Origin: Stakelama pacifica
GTDB lineage: Bacteria > Pseudomonadota > Alphaproteobacteria > Sphingomonadales > Sphingomonadaceae
Reading direction: 5' to 3'
DNA length: 64,000 bases
NCBI RefSeq assembly: GCF_004361835.1
Contig: NZ_SNWD01000011.1
Coordinates: forward strand, 1-64,000
Shown here: one piece after another, positions 1-8,693 of the stretch
How positions within the stretch are numbered: position 1 is the stretch's first letter
Layout of the letters: every line of letters starts with the position of its first letter
Position numbers and translations under genes: made by a program
Notes under the pieces: generated by a model
What the model saw: only the letters and a program-made list of their open reading frames with translations
The model's database searches: none
What the model was told of the DNA's origin: nothing

Positions 1-194
1 TGGGCTTCATCTTCGTTCCTTCATCACTACGACGAAGCCCAAATCCTCCTTAAATCACAACCTCAAATCTGTGCCATTGGTGCTGACGGGGAACACTCAG
101 TGGGTTCTCAATGCAGCGAAATGGATTGCCGGAGCGGATGGATTCCGGCGGTGTTTCGCCACCTTCATAGCTTCTGATCGCACCGCCGCGGCAC
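1..194. other. Left edge, no gene recognised
   Basis: No open frame here resembles a known protein. Positions 1-41 can fold into a hairpin with 8-bp perfect outer arms (TGGGCTTC at 1-8, GAAGCCCA at 34-41), followed by AAAT. It could be a weak terminator for a gene to the left or the end of a mobile element; the window edge prevents a decision. Confidence 0.3.
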
Positions 195-641
195 TCAGGG
201 AGCTGAGAACGCACGGCTTCGGGTTCTTTTCTTCGCGGGCACAAAACTGGGGCGGGATTGAGAGAGCGTCTCAATGATCTTGCAGTCCGACAAGTCGCCG
301 CCTTTGCAAGACACCACTACGTTTTCCAGCTCTGCACGCAGTGCTTCAAGATGGGTGAGGCGCTCTTCGATACTAAGTAGATGTCGTTTCGCAATATCAC
401 TCGCCTTATCGCACTTTCCATTAGGCGTGTTCTTCAGTTCCAGGAGAGAGCGTGCTTCCTCGATGGAAAAGCCCAGTTTGCGCGCCTGCCGGATGAAGGC
501 CAGTCGTTTAACATCCCGCTCCGTATAGGTTCGCTGGCCCGCTGCCGTACGTTCGGGTTCAGGCATCAGTCCGATGTCCTCGTAAAACCTGATCGTATTG
601 ACCTTGGTCCCGGTGGCCTTTGCCAAACCTCCGATAAGCAT
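195..641 (-). CDS. MerR-family metal-responsive transcriptional regulator
   Basis: A 148-residue regulator. The N-terminal winged helix (GTKVNTIRFYEDIGLMPEP) and the recognition-helix region (RTYTERDVKRLAFIRQAR) are typical of MerR proteins, followed by the coiled dimerisation helix. Candidate metal-binding cysteines sit near residue 77 (GKCDK) and in a C-x7-C loop near residues 110-118 (SCKGGDLSDC). The cysteine before the dimer helix points to a divalent metal sensor of the ZntR/CadR/PbrR group, while the C-x7-C spacing resembles CueR, so Zn, Cd, Pb, Hg or Cu cannot be separated by eye. The frame stays open upstream, but the MLIGGLAK start matches the family. It is divergent from the CDF transporter whose MerR-type promoter it probably controls. 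Confidence 0.9.
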   Translation of the reverse strand: MLIGGLAKATGTKVNTIRFYEDIGLMPEPERTAAGQRTYTERDVKRLAFIRQARKLGFSIEEARSLLELKNTPNGKCDKASDIAKRHLLSIEERLTHLEALRAELENVVVSCKGGDLSDCKIIETLSQSRPSFVPAKKRTRSRAFSAP

Positions 642-665
642 GAATCTACTCCTTAGACACTTAAC

Positions 666-684
666 ATCGCGAAACATTCGCGAT
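666..684. promoter_or_regulatory. Perfect 8-3-8 palindrome between merR and CDF gene
   Basis: ATCGCGAA and TTCGCGAT are exact reverse complements separated by ACA. The site lies between the merR start codon and the MerR-type promoter, where it would overlap the merR leader or promoter. It may be a second operator or simply symmetric spacer DNA. Confidence 0.4.
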
Positions 685-690
685 TGCAGC

Positions 691-721
691 TTGCCTCTAC
701 AGCCACTGGAGGTGCTAGCTA
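691..721 (+). promoter_or_regulatory. MerR-type promoter and operator of the CDF gene
   Basis: A -35-like TTGCCT (691-696) and a -10-like TAGCTA (716-721) are separated by 19 bp, the over-long spacer typical of MerR-activated promoters. The spacer region carries an imperfect dyad with ends CCTC (694-697) and GAGG (709-712). The arrangement resembles published PbrR/ZntR-class operators. Transcription would begin near 728, almost at the ATG at 729. Confidence 0.7.
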
Positions 722-728
722 GTGTCCC

Positions 729-1391
729 ATGTTGGAAAATGAAACATCGGATTGTGGCTGCACCGGCGATACGCAAAGAGCAGGTGTGGACCCGGCCTAT
801 CGCCGCGCGCTCTGGATAGTGGTCGTGCTCAATTTGGGATTCGGTATTGTCGAGGCCTTCGGCGGATTTCTGGCGGACAGCCAGGCGCTCAAGGCTGACG
901 CCCTCGACTTCATCGGCGATGGATCGATCACGCTGATCGGCATCCTGGCACTTGCGTGGAGTGCCCGCACGCGCGCGCGGGTCGCGCTGGCACAGGGCCT
1001 GTTTCTGGGCGCGCTGGGTCTTGGAGTGATCGGTCTGGCGGTCTGGCGCTCGCTTAACGCGGTCGCGCCTGAAGCCAGCTTGATGGGCGGGATCGCGGTC
1101 GCGGCCTTGATAGTCAACATCGCGGCGGCGCTTGTGCTCATGCGGTTTCGCGAAGGCGACGCACATGTATCCGCGATCTGGCTTTTCAGCCGCAATGACG
1201 CGATCGCCAATGTCGGAGTGATCATCGCTGCTGCCCTAGTCGCCTGGACCGGACAAGCTTGGCCCGATCTGCTGGTCGCGGCGGTGATCGCCCTGATCTT
1301 CCTGCATTCGGCTTACCTCATTGTAAAGCGCGCGACCGAGGAACTTCGCGCGCAGCATGCTCCTGCACAGGGAAAGGCCGCCTCCAAATGA
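729..1391 (+). CDS. Cation diffusion facilitator (CDF) family transporter
   Basis: A 220-residue membrane protein predicted to export divalent metal from the cytoplasm by proton antiport. A Cys-rich N-terminus (SDCGCTGD) precedes about six hydrophobic segments. Two acidic motifs typical of the CDF zinc site are visible, ADALDFIGD in the second segment and FSRNDAIANVG in the fifth. The protein is shorter than CzcD/ZitB (about 300 residues) because it lacks most of the C-terminal cytoplasmic domain. It follows the MerR-type promoter, and its stop overlaps the next start by 4 bp (ATGA), so it heads the metal operon. There is no properly spaced Shine-Dalgarno sequence before the ATG, consistent with a leaderless message. 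The metal cannot be assigned. Confidence 0.88.
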   Translation: MLENETSDCGCTGDTQRAGVDPAYRRALWIVVVLNLGFGIVEAFGGFLADSQALKADALDFIGDGSITLIGILALAWSARTRARVALAQGLFLGALGLGVIGLAVWRSLNAVAPEASLMGGIAVAALIVNIAAALVLMRFREGDAHVSAIWLFSRNDAIANVGVIIAAALVAWTGQAWPDLLVAAVIALIFLHSAYLIVKRATEELRAQHAPAQGKAASK

Positions 1392-3328
1392 CGCTACGTG
1401 CTTTTGCGGTCCAATTGATCGCTTTCCTGTCGATCGCAGTCGCAATGCCCGCTTCTGCAGGCACGCATGGCGCGGTTCAGACGACCTGGCGCCTGCTCGA
1501 TTACATCGCCGTGGATTACACTGAGGCCGTCAGCGACGGTGAAGTCACGAACGAGCTGGAATATGCCGAAATGCAGGAATTTTCTGCCTCGGTAGCCAAA
1601 CGCATGGCTGCTCTGCCCGCAAACGCGCAACGTGCCCAACTGGTTGCGGACGCAGAGGCTCTCGTCGAGTCAATCTCGGCGAAGGTGGAGCCTGCTGTCG
1701 TCGCGCGCGACGCGCGCAGATTGGCAAGCGAGCTGATCGCGGCGTTTCCCGTTCCGCTTGCGCCCGAGGCGGCACCCGACCTCGCGCGAGGTGCCGCACT
1801 GTACGCCCAGAACTGCGCAAGCTGTCATGGCCCAAGCGGTGGCGGCGACGGCCCTGCCGCAGAGGGACTCGATCCCCCGCCAATCGCTTTTGACGACGTC
1901 ATCCGTGCCCGCGAGCGCAGCGCTTTCGCGCTCTATCAGGTCATCGGACAAGGGCTGGAAGGAACGGCCATGCCGGGCTTTTCCGATCTCCCGGCGGAAG
2001 ATCGCTGGAGCCTTGCCTATTATTCAGGGTCGATCGCATTTGAGAATGTAGAGCGCGGCAGACGGATCTGGAACGACGATCCGAAAATCCGGGCGCGTAT
2101 TCCTGACCTCGCCGCTCTATCCGGCCTTACCCCGGCAGCCCTTGGCGAGGCGATCGGCACCGAGCGTGCCGATGCCGTTATGGCCTATTTGCGGGCTCAT
2201 CCCGAAGCCGTGGCCAGCGATACGACCGGCTCACTCGCTTTGGCACGCGAACGCTTGCAGCAAAGTCTTGCCGCTTACGAAGCGGGTAATAAGGCCGAAG
2301 CGCGCGAACTCGCGCTCTCGGCCTATCTCGATGGCTTCGAACCTTTGGAAGCCGTTTTAAGCACGCGCGATGCAGACCTGCTCGCATCTGTCGAAACCGG
2401 CATGGCCGAGCTTCGAGCGGCAATAGGTCGCGGGGATCCGGTGGCCGCCGTCGCCCAAAGGGTGAATGCGCTCGACGTTCTTTTCTACCACGCCGAGACG
2501 GTTCTCGCCCCGGACAATGCCAGTGAGGCCTCGGCATTCGCAGGAGCCTTTGCGATCCTGTTGCGCGAAGGGCTCGAGGCGTTGCTGATCGTGATCGCGA
2601 TGATCGCGTTCCTGCGCAAGGCCGAGAGAACCGAAGTTCTGCCCTTCGTCCATGGCGGATGGCTGTCGGCCCTTGTCGCCGGTGGCCTGACTTGGGTGGC
2701 AGCGACTTACCTGATCGGCATAAGTGGGGCAGGTCGCGAGCTGGTAGAGGGGTTCGGGTCGCTTTTTGCCGCTCTCGTACTGTTGTCGGTTGGCATTTGG
2801 ATGCACGGCAAATCGCAGGCCGGCGAATGGCAACGCTATATCCAGAAGACCATGCAGCACGCTCTGTCGCGCAGGTCCGCATGGTTTCTGTTCGGGCTGG
2901 CGTTCCTCGTGGTTTACCGGGAGGTCTTCGAGACGATCCTGTTCTTCGCAGCGCTCTGGACCCAGGGTCATGCCGACGCAATTTTTGTCGGCGCCGCCTC
3001 CGCAATCGTGTTGCTGGCGCTGATCGCCTGGGCGATGCTGCGCTACAGTCGGCGACTGCCGATCGGAACCTTCTTCGCCTACAGCTCGATCCTGATCGGC
3101 ATTCTTGCCGTCGTTCTGGCCGGGAAGGGCATCTCGGGCCTCCAGGAAGCCGGACTTTTGGGGATCACCCCGCTTCCGAATCTGCCCCGCGTTCCGATCC
3201 TAGGCATTGCACCGGCACTTGAACCGGTAGCCGGGCAAATCATTACGCTCGCCCTCATTGCTCTGGGGTACTGGCGCAACAGAAGGAAAGGCATGCAAGT
3301 CCGGACACCGCAAGCCGAGGCCGGTTGA
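1388..3328 (+). CDS. Cytochrome c-FTR1 fusion, iron permease family
   Basis: A 646-residue protein with a signal peptide (about residues 1-24) and a periplasmic segment containing a class I cytochrome c site (C143-A-S-C146-H147, probable Met195 axial ligand in EGTAMPGF). The C-terminal half is a seven-helix FTR1 permease with both family motifs: REGLE at 393-397 and YREVFE around 511-515. FTR1 proteins carry iron across the inner membrane, usually linked to a ferroxidase. The fused haem domain suggests that electron transfer is coupled to transport, as in other bacterial FTR1 systems with periplasmic redox partners. The ATG overlaps the CDF stop, and the next gene is a multicopper oxidase that could act as the ferroxidase. 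I chose 1388 over an upstream in-frame start that would overlap the CDF gene extensively. Confidence 0.88.
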   Translation: MTLRAFAVQLIAFLSIAVAMPASAGTHGAVQTTWRLLDYIAVDYTEAVSDGEVTNELEYAEMQEFSASVAKRMAALPANAQRAQLVADAEALVESISAKVEPAVVARDARRLASELIAAFPVPLAPEAAPDLARGAALYAQNCASCHGPSGGGDGPAAEGLDPPPIAFDDVIRARERSAFALYQVIGQGLEGTAMPGFSDLPAEDRWSLAYYSGSIAFENVERGRRIWNDDPKIRARIPDLAALSGLTPAALGEAIGTERADAVMAYLRAHPEAVASDTTGSLALARERLQQSLAAYEAGNKAEARELALSAYLDGFEPLEAVLSTRDADLLASVETGMAELRAAIGRGDPVAAVAQRVNALDVLFYHAETVLAPDNASEASAFAGAFAILLREGLEALLIVIAMIAFLRKAERTEVLPFVHGGWLSALVAGGLTWVAATYLIGISGAGRELVEGFGSLFAALVLLSVGIWMHGKSQAGEWQRYIQKTMQHALSRRSAWFLFGLAFLVVYREVFETILFFAALWTQGHADAIFVGAASAIVLLALIAWAMLRYSRRLPIGTFFAYSSILIGILAVVLAGKGISGLQEAGLLGITPLPNLPRVPILGIAPALEPVAGQIITLALIALGYWRNRRKGMQVRTPQAEAG

Positions 3329-3354
3329 CGGCGCTCCGGGCAATGGGAAGCAAT

Positions 3355-4974
3355 ATGATCGACAGACGTTCCATTCTTGGCGGTGCGGTGCTCGGCGCAG
3401 GTGCATTCGGAATAGCCGCATTTACCGGGCGCGATCTGTTGACCGGCCGGAATGCGACGCTTGCTTCAGCAACGGCGCGCTCGCAACTTCGCATTCCTCC
3501 TCTTTATTCGGGCGAGCGAAAAAGCGGCGAGAGGGTTTTCGATCTCAATCTACGCCACGGCGTCTCGCGATTTTTTGAAGGGATCGAAACGCCGACCATC
3601 GGTATCAACCAGTCCTACCTCGGCCCCACGCTTGAGCTGAACGCCGGCGATACGGTGCGGATGAATGTCACGAGCGATCTGCCCGAAACGGCGACCGTCC
3701 ACTGGCACGGTTTTCATCTCCCTGCGCGCGCCGATGGCGGACCGCATCAACCGATCGGGCCGGGAGGCAGCTGGACCGCGCGTTTCGATGTCCGCCAGCG
3801 CGCATCGATGTTCTGGTATCATTCGCATGCGCACCGTCGCTCGGGGCCACAAGTTTACCAGGGGTTGGCCGGGATGATCTATGTCCGCGACAACGCCAGC
3901 GAAGCGCTCGATCTTCCAAACGATTATGGGGTCGATGATATACCGCTGATCGTGCAGGACCGCGCGTTCGCGAGCGATGGAAGCTTCATTTACTCCACGC
4001 GAATGCACAATGTTATGATGGGAATGATGGGCGATACGATGCTGGTCAACGGCGTCGTCGAGCCCGTCTTCGAGGCAAGGTCCGATCGCCTGAGGCTACG
4101 CCTGGTCAATGGCTCGAACGCACGCTTTTACCGTTTCGGGTTCGACGATGGCCGCAGCTTTCATCAGATCGGCACCGACGGCGGTTTTCTCGCCGCGCCG
4201 CTGCCAACCGACAATGTTGTTCTCGCTCCCGGCGAACGCGCGCAGGTAATCGTCGATGTCAGTGATGGAAGGCCGGTTTCGCTGCTTGCGGACGGCCTCG
4301 AAATCATGGGCATGGGAAACATGGGCCGGGGGATGAGAGGGTCCGGGCGCATGCGCGAGTCCGACGGGCCGATGGGCAACTGGATGATGGGCGAGCGAGG
4401 TGGCCGGGACGGTATGATGGGCGAACGGGAGCGCCGCGATGGGATGATGGGCGGCATGATGGACGAGCGGCGTCAATTCACCGTATTGGACATCCGACCT
4501 GCCGAGGGCCGGACCAAGGCCATCGTGATGCCTCGCCGGCTTGCCACATTGCCCCGGATAGATCCCGGCGATGCGGTCCGAACGCGCCGGTTCGTTCTCG
4601 ATATGGGCATGGGAATGCGCATGATGCGTGGAGGCGGTTTTACCATCAACGGCAAATCGATGGACATGCAGCGTATCGATGAGACGGTGCGGGTAAATAC
4701 CACCGAAATCTGGCAAGTCGAGAATGCCTCCATGATGGCGCACCCGTTTCACATTCACGACGTGCAGTTCCGTATCCTCGACCGGAACGGCCGTGCGCCT
4801 GATGCGGCGGAACAGGGGCTAAAGGACACGGTTGTCGTCTATCCAGGCGAGACCGTGCGGCTCCTTTTGCGGTTCGAGGACTACACCGACGCTGATTTGC
4901 CTTACATGTACCACTGCCACATTCTCGAGCACGAAGACGCGGGAATGATGGGGCAATTCACCGTCACAGTCTGA
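3355..4974 (+). CDS. Tat-exported multicopper oxidase (CueO-like)
   Basis: A 539-residue periplasmic oxidase. The N-terminus is a twin-arginine signal (MIDRRSILGGAV). All four copper-ligand clusters are present: HWHGFH at 116-121, HSHAH at 156-160, HPFHIHD at 463-469 and HCHILEHEDAGM at 520-531, so type 1, 2 and 3 sites look intact. Roughly residues 310-385 form a Met- and Gly-rich insert (repeated DGMMGER-like units) resembling the CueO methionine-rich Cu(I) loop. Likely roles are oxidation of Cu(I) and/or Fe(II) in the periplasm. A GGAAG ribosome site precedes the chosen ATG; in-frame starts at 3325 (TTG, overlapping the FTR1 stop) and 3343 are possible but put extra residues before the Tat motif. 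Confidence 0.92.
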   Translation: MIDRRSILGGAVLGAGAFGIAAFTGRDLLTGRNATLASATARSQLRIPPLYSGERKSGERVFDLNLRHGVSRFFEGIETPTIGINQSYLGPTLELNAGDTVRMNVTSDLPETATVHWHGFHLPARADGGPHQPIGPGGSWTARFDVRQRASMFWYHSHAHRRSGPQVYQGLAGMIYVRDNASEALDLPNDYGVDDIPLIVQDRAFASDGSFIYSTRMHNVMMGMMGDTMLVNGVVEPVFEARSDRLRLRLVNGSNARFYRFGFDDGRSFHQIGTDGGFLAAPLPTDNVVLAPGERAQVIVDVSDGRPVSLLADGLEIMGMGNMGRGMRGSGRMRESDGPMGNWMMGERGGRDGMMGERERRDGMMGGMMDERRQFTVLDIRPAEGRTKAIVMPRRLATLPRIDPGDAVRTRRFVLDMGMGMRMMRGGGFTINGKSMDMQRIDETVRVNTTEIWQVENASMMAHPFHIHDVQFRILDRNGRAPDAAEQGLKDTVVVYPGETVRLLLRFEDYTDADLPYMYHCHILEHEDAGMMGQFTVTV

Positions 4975-5042
4975 ATCACCCGCAGAGCAAAAGACTCTTC
5001 ACCGACAGCCCCTCAGGCCCTTACCAACGCGAGAACCATTCC

Positions 5043-6683
5043 ATGAAAGCATCCGATCTTCTTGTCGCCGCGTTGGAAGCCGAAGGCGTCGAATATATTT
5101 TTGCGGTTCCGGGCGAGGAGAATTTGGATTTGCTTGAATCGCTACGCACCTCGTCGATCCGCCTGATCGTTACCCGGCACGAGCAAGGAGCGGGGTTCAT
5201 GGCGGCAACCTATGGACGCCTAACCGGTAAAGCCGGCGTATGCCTTGCCACGCTGGGGCCGGGGGCGACAAACCTCACGACGCCGGCAGCTTATGCCGCT
5301 CTGGGCGCTTTCCCTCTGGTCATGATAACCGGCCAAAAACCCATCAAGGTCTCGAAGCAGGCGCAGTTCCAGATCGTCGATGTCGTCTCGCTTTTCACCC
5401 CATTATGTAAGATGGCGAAGCAGATCGTGAATGGGGAGCGCATTCCTTCGCTCGTGCGCGAAGGTTTCAGGAGAGCTCAGGAAGAGCGACCCGGTGCAGT
5501 TCTGCTGGAGCTGCCCGAAGACATTGCCGAGGAAGAAACCTCCGAACCGGTCGTTGCGCCCCACCCCCGCCAATATGCGGTGGCCGGAGATGCCGCGCTA
5601 GACGAAGCTGCCGAGCGAATTCTCGCCGCGGATCGCCCGCTGCTTTTGGTGGGTGCCGGGGCCAACCGACGTAGCGCCTGCAAGGCGCTCCGAAAGTTCG
5701 TCGACGATACCCAATTTCCGTTTTTTAATACGCAAATGGGCAAGGGAGTGCTCGATGAGGCAAGCCCCCTGTATCTGGGAACGGCGGCTCTATCGTCGGA
5801 TGACTATGTTCATTGTGCCATCGATCGCGCAGACCTGATCGTCAATATCGGCCATGACGTGGTCGAGAAACCGCCCTTCTACATGGAGCCTGACGGACGC
5901 ACCGTTATCCATATAAATTACAAGGCAGCAGAGGTCGACCAGGTCTATTTTCCGCAGCTGGAGGTCATCGGCGACATTGCCGGATCGATCGAGCGACTGG
6001 GAAACCGGCTACGCGGAAAACACCCTAGTGACCCGGCAGCCTACGCCAATGTCCACGAAAATATCGCCGCGCACATCCGCCAAGGCAGCGACGATGGCCG
6101 CTTTCCGATGGTGCCCCAGCGCATCGTTGCAGATGTGCGGACGGTCATGGGCCGGGATGATATCGTCGCGCTCGACAATGGTATCTACAAGATCTGGTTC
6201 GCCCGCAACTATATCGCGCATGAGCCCAACACCATTCTGCTCGACAACGCGTTGGCGACGATGGGAGCGGGTCTCCCCTCGGCGATGATGGCAGCGATGC
6301 TCTCGCCCGAACGCCGCGTGCTCGCCGTGTGCGGCGATGGCGGGTTCATGATGAATTCGCAGGAGGTGGAAACCGCGGTCAGGCTCGGCCTCAACCTCGT
6401 GGTGCTCATTCTCAACGATGCCGCTTACGGGATGATCCGGTGGAAGCAGGAACAGCTAGGCTTTCCCGATTACGGCCTGAGTTTCGCCAACCCTGACTTC
6501 GTCACCTACGCGAAAAGTTATGGCGCCACGGGCCACCGGATCGACAGCAGCCAAGCGCTGCTTCCGACCTTGAACGACGCATTCGAAAGCGGCGGCGTTC
6601 ACCTCGTGGATCTGCCGGTAGATTATTCGGAGAACCGAAAAGTTCTGATCGAAGAGCTGAGCGCGATGGAGTGCCCCCAATGA
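5043..6683 (+). CDS. Acetolactate synthase large subunit-like ThDP enzyme
   Basis: A 546-residue thiamine diphosphate enzyme of the acetohydroxyacid synthase/AlsS group. The N-terminal pyrimidine-binding domain has the catalytic glutamate in TRHEQGAGFMA, the central domain is present, and the C-terminal domain has the GDGGFMMNSQE...LND thiamine motif. It would condense pyruvate or related 2-oxoacids to 2-hydroxy-2-methyl-3-oxoacids. No small regulatory subunit lies nearby, which favours a catabolic or AlsS-like role over branched-chain amino-acid synthesis. It lies 68 bp after the multicopper oxidase, and its stop overlaps the aldehyde dehydrogenase start (ATGA). Its reason for being in a metal-resistance block is unclear. 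Confidence 0.88.
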   Translation: MKASDLLVAALEAEGVEYIFAVPGEENLDLLESLRTSSIRLIVTRHEQGAGFMAATYGRLTGKAGVCLATLGPGATNLTTPAAYAALGAFPLVMITGQKPIKVSKQAQFQIVDVVSLFTPLCKMAKQIVNGERIPSLVREGFRRAQEERPGAVLLELPEDIAEEETSEPVVAPHPRQYAVAGDAALDEAAERILAADRPLLLVGAGANRRSACKALRKFVDDTQFPFFNTQMGKGVLDEASPLYLGTAALSSDDYVHCAIDRADLIVNIGHDVVEKPPFYMEPDGRTVIHINYKAAEVDQVYFPQLEVIGDIAGSIERLGNRLRGKHPSDPAAYANVHENIAAHIRQGSDDGRFPMVPQRIVADVRTVMGRDDIVALDNGIYKIWFARNYIAHEPNTILLDNALATMGAGLPSAMMAAMLSPERRVLAVCGDGGFMMNSQEVETAVRLGLNLVVLILNDAAYGMIRWKQEQLGFPDYGLSFANPDFVTYAKSYGATGHRIDSSQALLPTLNDAFESGGVHLVDLPVDYSENRKVLIEELSAMECPQ

Positions 6684-8074
6684 CCTGGCAGGTCCTCAAT
6701 CCTTACGACCAGAAGTGCATCGGCAGCGTGGACCTGGTCGACTGGTCGAAGATCGACCGCTGGCTGGACGAGGCGCGTACGTTGCACGAAGACCGGCAGG
6801 CCTGGATTCCGGTTCACGAGCGGATTGCCATCTTGCAGCGTGCGAGCTCGCTCATGCACGAGCGTGCAGAGAGCCTCGCAATGCAGATCGCGCGCGAGGG
6901 CGGAAAACCGCTTGTCGACGCCCGTGCGGAAACGAGCCGCGCCGTTCAGAGCGTCGAACTCTGCGTGCATGAACTGTTCGCGAGCGGCGGACGCCAGATT
7001 CCGATGGAGCTGACCGAGGCGGGCGCAGGGCGAACAGCCTACACCTTTCGGGAGCCGATCGGGCCGGTGGTCGCGATTTCGGCGTTCAACCATCCCCTTA
7101 ATCTGATCGCCCATCAGGTTGGCCCCGCTGTCGCGACGGGATGTCCCGTTTTGGTGAAACCGGCCAAGGATACTCCGTTGTCCTGCAAGAGTTTCGTGGA
7201 AATCCTGTACGAGGCAGGCCTAGACGAACGCTGGTGCCGCTTCGTGCCCTGCACGGACGATGTCGCCGAACAAATGGTCACGGATCCGCGAACGGCGTTC
7301 TTCTCCTTCATCGGCTCAGCCAAGGTAGGCTGGATGCTCCGTTCGAGGCTCGCACCCGGTACACGTGTGGCGCTGGAACATGGGGGCGCGGCCCCGGTCA
7401 TCGTCGATGAGAATATACCACGCGAAAACGTCATTCCGTCGCTCCTGAAAGGGGGGTTTTATCATTCCGGTCAGGTCTGCGTATCGGTCCAGCGGGTGTT
7501 CGTTCCGCGTGCCGAACTGCCGGACTTCGCTGCCGCGCTCGCTGCGGGCGCAAAGGCACTGAAGGTGGGGGACCCCACCAACGAGGAAACTCAGTGCGGT
7601 CCTCTCATTCGCCCTGCCGAGGTCGACCGGATCGAAGCCTGGGTCGCGGCCGCCGTCGAGAGCGGCGCCGAGCTAGCCGCAGGTGGCAAGCGCATCGGCC
7701 CGACGCTGTATCATCCCACCGTTCTTATCGATCCGCCTCGCGCCGCCAAGGTCTCGCGAGAGGAGGTGTTCGGGCCCGTTGTGTGCCTCTACGGATACGA
7801 CAGTATCGATGCAGCCATTTCCCAGGCGAACGAGCTGCCTTATTCCTTTCAGGCCGCCGTATTTACCGAGCGACAGCACATTGCCGATTATTGCGTCGAG
7901 CGCCTGTCGGGCTCCACAGTGCTGGTCAACGACCATACCGCCTTCCGAGTCGACTGGATGCCCTTCGCAGGTCGACGGCACTCCGGTCTCGGAACAGGCG
8001 GTATCGGATATACAATGTCCGATATGAGCCCGGAAAAGATGGTGATAACGAGGAGCTCGTCCGGCCTCGATTAG
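6680..8074 (+). CDS. NAD(P)-dependent aldehyde dehydrogenase
   Basis: A 464-residue member of the ALDH superfamily. The oxyanion asparagine lies in FNHPLNL (N137), the general base in EHGGAAP (E233), and the catalytic cysteine in SGQVCVSV (C267); the C-terminal GGIGYTMSDM region is also family-like. It would oxidise an aldehyde to a carboxylate with NAD(P). The ATG at 6680 overlaps the stop of the acetolactate-synthase-like gene and has a GGAG site at 6668-6671; a GTG nine bases upstream is an alternative start. The strict coupling suggests that it acts on a product related to the upstream enzyme, but the substrate is not evident. Confidence 0.9.
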   Translation: MTWQVLNPYDQKCIGSVDLVDWSKIDRWLDEARTLHEDRQAWIPVHERIAILQRASSLMHERAESLAMQIAREGGKPLVDARAETSRAVQSVELCVHELFASGGRQIPMELTEAGAGRTAYTFREPIGPVVAISAFNHPLNLIAHQVGPAVATGCPVLVKPAKDTPLSCKSFVEILYEAGLDERWCRFVPCTDDVAEQMVTDPRTAFFSFIGSAKVGWMLRSRLAPGTRVALEHGGAAPVIVDENIPRENVIPSLLKGGFYHSGQVCVSVQRVFVPRAELPDFAAALAAGAKALKVGDPTNEETQCGPLIRPAEVDRIEAWVAAAVESGAELAAGGKRIGPTLYHPTVLIDPPRAAKVSREEVFGPVVCLYGYDSIDAAISQANELPYSFQAAVFTERQHIADYCVERLSGSTVLVNDHTAFRVDWMPFAGRRHSGLGTGGIGYTMSDMSPEKMVITRSSSGLD

Positions 8075-8693
8075 CATCGGCTGCAATCAAACCGACGAAT
8101 CACACCGCTTTCAGCGCGCTTCTGCCTCTGACAGCTTTCAAGTTTTGAGCGAAGATACCAAGGCTGTGCCGGTTGCGCTCGGAGTTGCCCGGTACAGGCG
8201 CAAGCTGCGCCAGCGCCGTGTTCACTGCCGGCATCCCGCCCGCGCATTACCGCGGTGGATCAGTGATCGGGGTCGCTAGCCGGAGGATGCGTCGGTATCA
8301 GCTGATCGTCGCATTCGGTCGCGAGGCATGCCTCGAGGGTTGCGTGAGCGATGCGGGGACCGGTCAAGCCGAAGCCACGCCCAGAATGCAAAGCAACCGG
8401 CGATCTCGGCGAATGCCGCACCGACGTAGATAATATAGGTCATCCGGAGACGATGTCGCACAAGGAGGCGCGAGCAGCAATGTCGCTGCGCTGGTCGTTT
8501 GTGGCAGCGGTAATTTGCTCAGGACATCTTGAATAGATGCGTCGAACAGCAGCGATCTTAAGCATCTAGGCCAATGCGGGAGAGGCCTTAGCTGGAACCT
8601 AGAGCAGGCGAATTCGTCGTGCCTGTAACGGAACCAACGAGCTGCCAATTAGCGGTCTGGTTGATGTCTGACTGACCCGAAGGAATTTTGATC
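8075..8693. other. Gene-poor stretch after the metal operon
   Basis: Short frames on both strands here show no protein-like pattern, apart from a fragment on the minus strand resembling YnfA (listed separately). The composition looks degraded. I see no terminator with a clear U-tract directly after the aldehyde dehydrogenase. Confidence 0.4.
8347..8443 (-). pseudogene. Remnant of a YnfA/UPF0060 membrane protein gene
   Basis: Reading from an ATG at 8443 on the minus strand gives about 32 residues beginning [16 protein letters not shown] and continuing [14 protein letters not shown], which closely resembles the first transmembrane hairpin of UPF0060/YnfA small efflux-like proteins (normally about 108 residues). 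After this point the frame no longer resembles the family and no intact remainder is readable, so it looks like a 5-prime fragment of a decayed gene. The call rests on memory of the family consensus. Confidence 0.6.

Noticed and set aside
1..194. Insertion sequence end
   Set aside because: The 8-bp inverted arms at 1-8 and 34-41 are too short and no transposase is present.
8173..8433. Possible small gene after the aldehyde dehydrogenase
   Set aside because: No ribosome site, no family-like pattern, and it overlaps the ynfA remnant on the other strand.
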